Positions 45,544-57,500 of a stretch of 64,000 bases of DNA are shown here, piece after piece. The stretch covers positions 16,906,502 through 16,970,501 of the forward strand of contig OY986972.1 in assembly GCA_963920575.1 (NCBI GenBank). Direction: 5' to 3'. Position 1 is the first letter of the stretch. Each line of letters begins with the position of its first letter. The position numbers and the translations under genes are program-made. The notes beneath the pieces were generated by a model. It was not told where the DNA came from and did no database searches. It saw nothing but the letters and a program-made list of their open reading frames with translations. This DNA is from Narthecium ossifragum. Taxonomy: Eukaryota > Streptophyta > Magnoliopsida > Dioscoreales > Nartheciaceae.

Positions 45544-48500
45544 ATGGAAGTCCCGCCCCCTTCTTTAGGCCACATCCAGGACCAAACTGAGATAACTGAG
45601 ACAGTTACCCCACCACAAAGGGCTTTACATTCTTCCAGGAAGAAGCTTATTGTGCTTGATTTAAATGGATTGCTTGCTGATATTTTTTATGATCTCCGTC
45701 AATCTTATAGAGCACATCAAACGGTCGGGGGGAAATCAGGTGAGATTTGAGATTGAGCTCATAAGGATCCATCGAACATAGGGGTGGCAATTCGGGTCGT
45801 AACCCGTGAACCCGACCCGACCCGACCCGAAATAAACGGGTTCGGGTTTGGTATAATCGGGTTCGGGTCATAAACGGGTCGACCCGTTTATGACCCGTGA
45901 ATAAACGGGTCGGGTCGGGTTGACCCGCGGGTTACGCGGGTCAACCCATTTAACCCGTTTATTCCTTATCCATTCAACAGTACCCACTGGGCTACTGTCT
46001 ACTAAGCCCACTACCCAGGCCCACTGACGCGCCCAAACCACTCGTCGTTAAAGTGACTAGGGCGTCAAAGATTACAATTTATACCGAATCCTACTAACTA
46101 CTACGTAGCTAGCGGGAGTCCGGGTCGATCCGCAGGGAAATGAGAAATGACTAACGTACTCGATAGATAACTCCAAACAACTAGCTAAAATGATTTGGGT
46201 TTTGGATTAATGACTATTAAAGTAATTAACTAAGTGAAAAGAAAGATAACTAATATAGAGAGGTCTTGGGATCTCCATTTCATTGTAGGTTCTAGTGTAG
46301 CCTCCTAAGGAATTGAGGTGTGTAATCCAATTGGGACGATCGAAATCAAGAAGTCGACAAGCGGGTGGTTAGCCTCACTTATCGCTCAACGGAAGTCGGT
46401 TTAGGATCATCCGCCGGAAATAATCACATTCACAAAGTCGACGAATGAGTGATTAGCTTCTATCGTCGCTAACGAACCTTCGATTAAGATCGATTCGTCG
46501 CAAGAACAAGACATTGCATGGAATCGGGCATTGGATCGAGATGGTTCTAGCACCTCGAATCCAATGCAAGAGAAAGATAGAATGGATCCTTTGATTAGAG
46601 AGATTGGGATGGTTCTAGCATCCCTAATCTCTAATCTAGGGCTAGTAGTCCTCCCAATGTCATTGGATGTGTTTCTAGCACATCCAACTCATTGGGGCAA
46701 AACAACAAACACCTATCATGCACAAGTCCTAACTCATACCAAAGAAAGGCATTCATCCATTCAACATATAAAATCCATGTACAAAGATAGAGAAATCATG
46801 CTCAAATCCATACAATAGATCATCCCTAAAGGTTACACCTCAAAACCCTAAGAAAACTACAAAAGAATCCTACAACTACATGGAAATCCCAAGAGGGAGG
46901 AAGTTAGCTACTCATCTTGGATAGATCCATGGATTGAGGTTGATGAAGCTCCCCTCCCATGGATTACCTCCAAGAAGTCCTCCTCTCAATTGGGTAAAGA
47001 AACCTAGAAGGGCTGGAGAAGACTAAGAGAAGATCCCCTAAAATCCCCCCTAAGGGGTCTATTTATAGTAAACAAGCCTCCCCCACTCGGATTAGATCTG
47101 GGCCATTGATTTTGCTCGGCTGGCACCAAAGGATCGATCCTCATAGGGTGAAGGATCGATCATTCGCTTCGTGTGATCGCTGGTCCCGTGAAGGATCGAT
47201 CCTCCCATAGGAAAGGATCGATCTTTTCTTCTTGAATTCTGGCTTCGCCCCGACGAAGATCGATCCTCCAGTGTGTGGAGATCGATCCTCTAGAATTTGC
47301 GTTCTGTCACTGGAAAAATGCGCAAAAGTGATCGATCCTACCCAGGGTGAAGATCGATCCTTCAGAACTTGCGTTCTGTCACTGAGAAAATGCGCAAAAA
47401 ATGATCGATCCTCTCATGCCATAGGATCGATCCTTGTTGTCCTGATTGGCTCCTTCTTAAAGCACTTCAAAGGATCGATCCTTCTTCCATACAGGATCGA
47501 TCTTCTTCATAAAAACTGGCCCGAATGACGTCGTTTAAGCTCGGAACTTGATCCAATTCTCGTTGGGGGCACTTGTACCTGTAATAGGGTAAAATCCATC
47601 AGTAAGGCCTTGCTCGGAGACTAACAAGGCCAAGTTAAAAGGGTGATTTATGCACTTTTCACGTCTTATCACACCCCCTAACTTGAACTTTGCTAGTTCT
47701 CGAGCAAAGCAAAAGAAAAATAACTAGAAGGGAAAGAGAAGAAATAAGAGACTCAAAAAGAACAATCCCCCGATCAACAATTAGTCACTTCTCATAAAGC
47801 TTTGGTTCTTATACGATCAAAATTCATTCATATGCACACATAGATTCAAATGCATAGCTCCATTCATCAACCCATAGCACAAGTAAAATGCAAGCGAATA
47901 ATTCCATCAATAGCATCATTCAAACACTTCAAAGCACTTGACCAAGATCAAAGCTCATCTAAGCAATCCGTGTAGTGAGAGTTGCTACTCAAGTATTCGG
48001 GGTCTCATAGTCATTCAAGTGGGGTTCCAATCAAAACTAGACATCCTTAGCATTTTACACCGGTCGAACAAATGACAAGTTTCATAAAATCTTTGTTCTC
48101 TTTTTTTTTTCTTTCTTTTTTTTTTCTTTTTTTTTCTGACTAAAACTAGTGGTCGTGCAATGCCATGATCCCTTAGGCTTTCTACTAGGCTCATGTAACG
48201 AGATTTGGGCCAGTGGCTCCTCGGTCAGATGACCTAAAGGCACTAGGTGTTGAGGCACCCCTCGGGCTTAATTTCCCGAACCTAGCAGGCCACGAATCAC
48301 AGCTGACCAACAAGCTTTTATTTGAAACTAGTGTGACCGTGCAATGCCTTGATCCCTTAAGCTTTCTACTAGGCCCATTTAACGAGTGTTAGATCAATGA
48401 CTCCCAAGCCAGGCGGCTTTAGGGCATTAGGTGTTGAAGCACCCCTCGGATCTTACTACTCGAGCCTAGAAGGCTACGAATCAAGGCTAGTCACTTTTAT

Positions 48501-51500
48501 TAACCTGGCTCTCAGCCTCTAACTTGGCTTCGAACCCTACTACAAGTCATCTCAATCGAGTGTAAATAGCTTTGGACTCCCAATCTATCAAGGTCCCCCA
48601 ATCAAACACTACTTGCCCCCTCATACAAGTCTAAGTGCACAAGTGGATTGGATCACTTAAATGTACTTAATGCATGACAAGAAGAATTAAAGTAGAAGAA
48701 TAACACTACTCATGAAATGATTCGCCAAATTTTACAAAGCATGGGAATCAAAATGAATTATGCGATAGTCATCCATGCTAGCATAAGAGTTGAAAATTTT
48801 TCGCATATTTACCAATCAAATAAACAAATAAACGTGTGACTAATTGTAGATCGATCACAGGTTATCTATAATCATGATGCAATCATACCCCCTAACTTAA
48901 ACGGGTTTGTCCTCAAGCACGGAAGAAGGATAAAGTGTAGGGATAACCTTGTGACGAAACGGCCGAAAATGTAACCTTGACAAAAGAAATTAAAGGAGTC
49001 ACAGTCAAGGTTAGTCGTGAAAAACCGTATTATTGTGATGTCAAAATGTCGTATTTTGCGTTGCTATCCATAGCTCGTATGCCCTGTAAAAACATAGAAG
49101 AAATACCACCCATAGCATTATGGAAATCAAAGAATAGATATGACAAATTTTGAGAAAAATTGGGCAGCATTCCCTCTATTTATTCAATACGCCCAAGGGC
49201 TGTACAAAGATGCCATTTGCATCCAACATGTTCAAATTGAAATACAGAAATGTAACTACATCCAACCATCATTTACAAGCATCCATCCATCCATATTTAT
49301 CAGTTACATAGCCACATCCACACATACACACACACACCCGGGGCACACCCCCACCGCCAAAAATCATGTATATATATATCCACTATCAATGATGTTAACC
49401 ATATACAAAAGTGGAGCAATGGAGTACAAAAAGTTACCCACCCTCCAAACACAAAAAGAGATACACTCCAACCATCAAGAAAATACAGAAAATACCCCTA
49501 GATATAGTCTATCATCCCTGAGGTGCCGGCTCTGAACAAGTAAACGGATGGGAAGAAGCGAGATCTGTGACAGGTGGAGGAGGGTGGATGGCGTCGAGAC
49601 GGGCAAGGATACTCGACGTGACCTGGTGTAGGGCGCCGATGCGCGCGTCTACCGCGTCCAACCGCTGCAGCACCGCGTCCTGGAATGCCCGATGCTCCCT
49701 ATAGATCTCACCCATAGTCGGGTGCTCAACAGGCCCGAACTCTGGGGTCGACTGGGTCCTACTGGGTCTCGGCTGAGGACGAGGATGGCCGGCTCTCCTC
49801 ATATGGCTAAGGACCTTGGCCCAGGTGGCCTTACCGAAGCGGGCAAACCTGAAGGCCGCGTCCGAAACAGTAGGCTCGCCCTCAGGGACTAGGTCCTGGC
49901 TAGCGAGAAAAGCCGAAATAAGGTAGGGGTGCGGGACGGGTTTATCGTTAAAACTGTTCGATCGGTCCCGAACCGCTCCACAATAAAACTGGGACATGTC
50001 CTCGATGACATGCTGGGCCAAGTCGATCGACCACGACTTAGCCAAAAACCATAGTGAACACAACCACTTGCCAGTCCTATACTGGGCGTGGCCGGTTTGG
50101 TAAATGTTTCGGCGGAAGATATCGTCGATCAACCACATCTGAGGGGGCAGCTCTGCCCGCACAAATTTGCCCTCTCCTGTGCGTTCTGGGTGGAGAAGCA
50201 GCTGGGCATCCACCTCATGAGGCAGCTCCTCAGGGGTGGCTCGGTGGAGACCAGGGGAGTGGCGAGGGACACCCAAGAGGGCAGCCACGTCCCGGGCAGT
50301 GAACGTGATATCCTCGCCGTCAATGATCGAAGTGAAGCCCAAGGCCCGGCTCGGGGCATCACCAGCCTCGTCCCTCTCATTACCGCAGGGTATAGCCTTC
50401 ATGTTCTGGTAGAACATGCAGGCCAGTCGTGGGTAAACAGTGGTGGAGGGGGTGCAGAAGGGCAGCCAGCCGCGGGCTTCCAGTGTGGCGACGGAATCTT
50501 GCGCATGCTCGATCGTGCGGAAGAAGGATACGTCAAAGGTGTACTCGAGTTTTACCTCCCGTCGCCACTGCGGATCTAGGCCTCGAACATCAGTGGGTGC
50601 AGTGGAGGGCTTGGGCTTCTTCAGCTTCTTGGATCGGCGCGGATTGGATGACGAAGGGGCAGCGGAGGCTTTCCTCTTGGAAGCTGCCGGAGCTGGGGAC
50701 GAAGTGGCGGGGGCACGCGAGGCACAGACCGGCCGTGTAGGAGGAGAAGGTGAATCAGTGGCCAGCCCAGAGGAAGATGAAGAAGATGCCGGCTGAGAGG
50801 ATGGTGTGGAAGAAGCTTGCCCGGCTGGTGAGGAAGAAGGAGAGGATGCCGCAGCCTTGCCCTTCCTGGCGGCCTTCTTGATGGCGGCGGTATGCTTGCG
50901 AACCATCGAGGTGAATGGAGAGGATATGCCTTGGGGTGAAGTGGAACCACAAAGATGGCCTGCGACGACGAGCTTGAAGGATGAGGCGGCACCGGCGGCT
51001 CGATGGAAGGTGATGACGAAATGTGGACGGCGCCGGGGTCGATTGAGGGAAGTGGAGTGAAGGGGAGGGGTAGTGGAGGTACTGGGAGGTGGAGGGCGGC
51101 GGCGATTTGCGCCGGAGGCGAAAGGATCCCGCCGATCACGGAGATGTGAGAGGCGGTGGGGTAAATGTGGAGGACGGGAGCTCGATCGAGAGGTAAAGGG
51201 AGGTGAAGGGTGGTCGCGGACACCTTGGGAAGGTAGGTGGCGGTGAAATCCGGCCGGAGGAGAGGGTGGCGCGCCGGTTGGAGGCAGCGAAGAAGAGATG
51301 TGGCATCCGGGCGAACAGGGGAAGGGGGAGAGATGATCGATCTTAGGGCTTGGGGCCCTAAGTCGATCTCCCGCGGCTATATATTTTTTTAACCATCCCC
51401 GCAAAAGATCGATCTCTTGAGAGAGGGAAGATCGATCTTTTGAACACATGGCAGCATCATAACGGTTCTCACTTAAGTCGTGCTGACGTGTATAAGTAGG

Positions 51501-54500
51501 TATGATCGATCTTTCTATGATCAAGGATCGATCATCCAGAAATCATCCCTCTGTCACGAATAAATTCGCAAAAATGATCGATCCTTAGAGATGGAAGGAT
51601 CGATCTTCTCAATACCAGTCCCCTGTCACGAATTAATTCGCAAAAATGATTGATCATGGGGTATGGAAGGATCGATCTCTCGCCTCCAGGTTCCAGCGTA
51701 AATTCAATCGGACATAAAGGATCGATCCTCTCCTCTTTGAGGATCGATCATTTATGTACCAAAATGCAAAACTGGGCTGAAAACCTGGGAATTCGCCCCA
51801 CACACCCCAAACATGAATACTAGGCTCCTTAGGCATTAAAATACCATAATAACAACCCTCCAAATCAAACAAAACATAAATCATCCCACAAATTCAACAT
51901 ACCATCTTGACATCACAATTATTCAAACAAAGATCATTACAAAAACACACCAAAATCAAACATGCAAATAATGAGAAAAGCAATCAATCATGCAAAGAAG
52001 AAATAACAACAAATTCAGAAAAATACGAAGAAAGGATGGGTTGCCTCCCACCAAGCGCTTGATTTACCGTCTCTAGCTCGACACAATGCGAATTCACCCA
52101 TAAAATTTCGATGGCCCCTCTAAATGGTGGTCGCATCTAGAAATGCGAGATCGAAGCAATTTTCGAAGAACTTTATTTAAATGCCAATGATAAAACCACA
52201 TTTCTTTCATCACAAGCCATTTTAACTTTATGTCCATTTTAGCACAAAAGGTGTCACGTTTTTTATTAACGGTTTTATAAGGCCGAATGAATGTATGCAT
52301 GAACGCGGGAAATGAGGTGGCATTCAAGATGAGCAATGATAGTGTTGTGGCAAATATTATTGTGGAGGAAGATGTGGAAGGTGACAAATCAAAGGCATGC
52401 CTCCACCAAGGGGTCACACAATCATCGCCTATATAATCACATTTAAGAATGGGCAAGACCTCATACAAAATTTCAAAAGTCTCTAAAGCCGGCAACATAT
52501 ATTGGCCTTCATCATCACAATCATGAGGGATTGATAACCTTTCTTGGAAAACAACCACACTTGGCTCATCAACCTTAGTTATGTCCTCCCAAAACACCTC
52601 ATAGATAGGCATATTAATATCCGAGGTGTCCCCGAAAATTGATATATCCTCACTAAAAACATCATAAACCGGCATATTAATATCACAAGCATCCTCTTCA
52701 TAATTAGGTATGTCTTCATAAAATGGCTGATATACCGGAAGATTAATATCATAACAATCATCATCAACCCCTTCATCATCACCAAGTAACTCAATCAAGT
52801 ATTCCTCATCATGATGATCATTCCAAACATCAATCATAAAACATTCTTTTTCACCTGCATAATGCTTAGATGCATCAAAAATGTTAAGCCGTATCTCCAT
52901 GTTGCCAAATGTCACGGTCATGACTCCATTCCTACAATTTATTAAAGCGTTGGCTGTGGCAAGGAATGGTCGACCTAGAATGATGGGAATGGACTGTTTA
53001 TGCCTTGGTCCGGGCTCCATGTCTAAGACAACAAAATCGACCGGAAAAACACATCGATCGACCTTGACTAATATGTCCTCAAGAACACCCCGTGGTGTCT
53101 TGAGAGATCTATCGGCCAATTGCAAAGTCATCGAGGTCGGCTTGAGCTCTCCTAAGCCAAACTTACAAAACAAGGAGTAGGGCATGAGATTCACACTAGC
53201 TCCTAAATCAAGAAGAGCCCCCTCAATCAATTGATCTCCTATGATGCAAGAGATGGTAGGAGTGCCGGGGTCTCTCAATTTCGGAGGTAGATCGAGTTGA
53301 AGAATAGAGCTAACTTGCTCAGTCAGGAAGAGCTTTTTGGAGACGTGAGATTTGGATTGCCTCTTATGGGTGCACAAGTCTTTCAAAAATTTGGCGTAAG
53401 AAGGCACTTGCTTGATGGCATCCAACAAGGGAAGGTTGATGTGAACTTTCTTGAAAAGTTCTAGCATCTCCTCATACTTGCCCACCTTCCAAGGTTGGGA
53501 TGTAGCTTGAGGATCAACTAATGCTTGAGGGTATGGAGCCTTAGGAATGTAAGCTTTGGTTGGTAAAGGATCGAGTAGACTAGGCTCAGTTTCCTTGAAA
53601 GATGGCAATTGACTTGAAGAATCATGAGGAGCATGAGGTAATGCTTGAGAGTCATTCATCGAAGTAGACAAATGAGGTTCATGTCCTTGCCCTAATGTGG
53701 TGTCTTTAGGCATCTCAACATTAGGAAAGATCTTTCCACTACGGAGGGTAGTGACCGCTTGCACTTCCTCGTGAGTGGAATCGACGAAATGTTGGCCCTT
53801 AGGGTTTGCTATGGGTTGACTAGGAAGTCTACCCTCCTCCCTTCTTGCCATAGTATTGGCCAATTGGCCTATTTGTACTTCCAACTTTGCAATGGATTGG
53901 GAATGAGAATGCAAAAGTTGGGTACTTGTCTCAAAGGAATCCAAAGCCTTGAGAAGCCTTTCCTCAATACAAGGATCACGTTTAGGAGCTTGAGGGGCTT
54001 GATGGGCTTGGTATGGAGCTTGGTATTGGGAAGGCCCAGGTGGCCTTTGATTCCAATTTGGAGGATGAGAGGATTGTGGATAACCCGCCACTTGAGAGGG
54101 ATATGCATGAGGGGCTTGAGGTGGATATGCTTGAGGAGCTTGAGGTGGCCGGTAGGTGGTTTGAGATTGTGGAGGTTGGTTAGAATGATATTGCGCTTGA
54201 TACCTAGGAGGATAGCTCGGGGCTTGATTGCCCGCAATCGGAGGCCTAGGATTGTACGTGTTTGCATAAGGGTCATAAGTAGGCTTTGCTTGATTGAAGA
54301 CCGCATTGATATGCTCTTGCACGAGCTCCGGATACTCACCGGCCAAATGGCAATCGGTAACTACGTGGCCAGGAGTCGAACAAAGGAAGCAAAGTTCTCC
54401 CAATGATGGAGAATTGAGTGGGTAGCTCGATGAAGAAGGAGGAGTAGGAATTTGATTCAAAGAATGAGCAAGAACTTGATCAACTTTCCTACTTAGAGTA

Positions 54501-57500
54501 TCGATTTGTTGTGAAACACGGGTAGCTTCGGATAACTCTAAAAATCCTCTCGGGTTGGATTGTCCCTTAGCACTTGAAGTCTCCCTAACATTTCTTGAAG
54601 TGTAGGCATGGTTTTGGGAATTAATGGCAAGCTTTCCAAATAAGACCCATGAGTCTTCGTATGGATTGGTCATGAATACCCCACCGCACGCGGTGTCTAC
54701 GTCTTGTTGATGACGTATTCTAAGACCATTGTAAAAATAATCAACGAGGGACCACTTAGGAATTTGATGGTGTGGGCATTTCCTAAGAAGCTCTTTAAAC
54801 CTATCCCAAGCATCATGAAAAGGTTCGTCATCTTCTTGACGAAAGGTTGCAATTTGGGTCCTCATTTCATGAGTCTTTGCGATAGGGAAGAATTTTTCAA
54901 GAAAAGCACTTTGTAATTGGTCCCATGTGTTAATTGTTTGGGGCTCAAGGGATCCTAACCAATGCTTGGCTTTGCCCTTCAAGGTAAATGGGAACAACTT
55001 TAATCTCGTAGCATCCTCGGTAAAGTTTGGAATTTTAACCGTGGAACTCTTTTCAAGAAAATCTTCAAGATGGTAGTAAGGATCCTCATTACTCAAACCG
55101 TGAAAGTTTGGAAGGAATTGAAGGAATTGAGGCTTAAACTCGTAATGTGCGGCTTGAACAATGGGTTGTTGTATGCCCGATGTAGGTGCAAAAGTAGTAG
55201 GGACATAATAATCCATCATACTCCTACGGTCCGGGATTGGATTGACATTAGGATTGGGGTCCGGGTTGGGAGCATCCATGACTTGAGGAAAAAGGAGGTC
55301 CTTATGCAAGGGTATGCTTGAAGATGTCCTAGAATCTAGGAATTCTTGCAAGGTGATGTCTAAATCGGAATCCGAATCCTCATGCACACTCATTCACACA
55401 TATAAGAACTTGGACCATACAAGGTAAGAGATACATTACAGTGGGCTGGTCCAAGAACTTTGTATCCTCGCCCGTAGATGAGTCGCTTCGCCGCTCGGAA
55501 GCTTCACCTACAACCACAAAAAGATATACAATATAAGCAACGTTCTATTTTTGGTATTTTATAATAAAAGAAAATAAAGCAATCTAATTGAAAGGAAGGA
55601 ATTTATCAAGTAAGAAATTCAAATCAACAAATCCCCGGCAACGGCGCCAAAAATTTGACGCGCCCAAACCACTCGTCGTTAAAGTGATTAGGGCGTCAAA
55701 GATTACAATTTATACCGAATCCTACTAACTACTACGTAGCTAGTGGGAGTCCGGGTCGATCCGCAGGGAAATGAGAAATGACTAACGTACTCGATAGATA
55801 ACTCCAAACAACTAGCTAAAATGATTTGAGTTTTGGATTAATGACTATTAAAGTAATTAACTAAGTGAAAAGAAAGATAACTAATATAGAGAGGTCTTGG
55901 GATCTCCATTTCATTGTAGGTTCTAGTGTAGCCTCCTAAGGAATTGAGGTGTGTAATCCAATTGGGACGATCGAAATCAAGAAGTCGACAAGCGGGTGGT
56001 TAGCCTCACTTATCGCTCAACGGAAGTCGGTTTAGGATCATCCGCCGGAAATAATCACATTCACAAAGTCGACGAATGAGTGATTAGCTTCTATCGTCGC
56101 TAACGAACCTTCGATTAAGATCGATTCGTCGCAAGAACAAGACATTGCATGGAATCGGGCATTGGATCGAGATGGTTCTAGCACCTCGAATCCAATGCAA
56201 GAGAAAGATAGAATGGATCCTTTGATTAGAGAGATTGGGATGGTTCTAGCATCCCTAATCTCTAATCTAGGGCTAGTAGTCCTCCCAATGTCATTGGATG
56301 TGTTTCTAGCACATCCAACTCATTGGGGCAAAACAACAAACACCTATCATGCACAAGTCCTAACTCATACCAAAGAAAGGCATTCATCCATTCAACATAT
56401 AAAATCCATGTACAAAGATAGAGAAATCATGCTCAAATCCATACAATAGATCATCCCTAAAGGTTACACCTCAAAACCCTAAGAAAACTACAAAAGAATC
56501 CTACAACTACATGGAAATCCCAAGAGGGAGGAAGTTAGCTACTCATCTTGGATAGATCCATGGATTGAGGTTGATGAAGCTCCCCTCCCATGGATTACCT
56601 CCAAGAAGTCCTCCTCTCAATTGGGTAAAGAAACCTAGAAGGGCTGGAGAAGACTAAGAGAAGATCCCCTAAAATCCCCCCTAAGGGGTCTATTATAGTA
56701 AACAAGCCTCCCCCACTCGGATTAGATCTGGGCCATTGATTTTGCTCGGCTGGCACCAAAGGATCGATCCTCATAGGGTGAAGGATCGATCATTCGCTTC
56801 GTGTGATCGCTGGTCCGTGAAGGATCGATCCTCCCATAGGAAAGGATCGATCTTTTCTTCTTGAATTCTGGCTTCGCCCCGACGAAGATCGATCCTCCAG
56901 TGTGTGGAGATCGATCCTCTAGAATTTGCGTTCTGTCACTGGGAAAATGCGCAAAAGTGATCGATCCTACCCAGGGTGAAGATCGATCCTTCAGAACTTG
57001 CGTTCTGTCACTGAGAAAATGCGCAAAAAATGATCGATCCTCTCATGCCATAGGATCGATCCTTGTTGTCCTGATTGGCTCCTTCTTAAAGCACTTCAAT
57101 GGATCGATCCTTCTTCCATACAGGATCGATCTTCTTCATAAAAACTGGCCCGAATGACGTCGTTTAAGCTCGGAACTTGATCCAATCCTCGTTGGGGGCA
57201 NNNNNNNNNNNNNNNNNNNNNNNNNNNNNNNNNNNNNNNNNNNNNNNNNNNNNNNNNNNNNNNNNNNNNNNNNNNNNNNNNNNNNNNNNNNNNNNNNNNN
57301 NNNNNNNNNNNNNNNNNNNNNNNNNNNNNNNNNNNNNNNNNNNNNNNNNNNNNNNNNNNNNNNNNNNNNNNNNNNNNNNNNNNNNNNNNNNNNNNNNNNN
57401 CCTCCCCCCCCCCCCCCCGGCACCCCTCTTCCCCACCCCCCGGCGCCCTCTTCCTCTCCACGAGCCCGAGGTCGCCCCACCGGCGCCCTCTTCCTCTCCA

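Larger units (their letters stand above)
46025..57200 (-). mobile_element. Athila-like Ty3/gypsy element lacking reverse transcriptase and integrase
   Basis: The 3' LTR is 47671-46025 and the 5' LTR begins at 55656 and runs into the N gap at 57201. By comparison with the other LTR about 100 bases of it are hidden there. The LTRs begin TGATAAGACGTG and end GGGCGCGTCA in coding orientation. A primer-binding site and polypurine tract are present. The interior holds a gag-protease frame and a second long ORF, but no RT, RNase H or integrase. By eye the LTRs differ by about six substitutions and two single-base indels over about 1.5 kb, so insertion is recent. Confidence 0.88.

Noticed and set aside
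47132..47502. CRISPR-like array (short repeated octamers with spacers)
   Set aside because: The repeats are 8-bp palindromes in pairs with self-complementary spacers, inside LTRs of a plant retroelement. No cas genes, no 25-40 bp direct repeats, no leader.
50621..51223. Alternative frames overlapping the Athila extra ORF
   Set aside because: Only the 49512-51524 frame carries the conserved domain; the others are shifted shadows.
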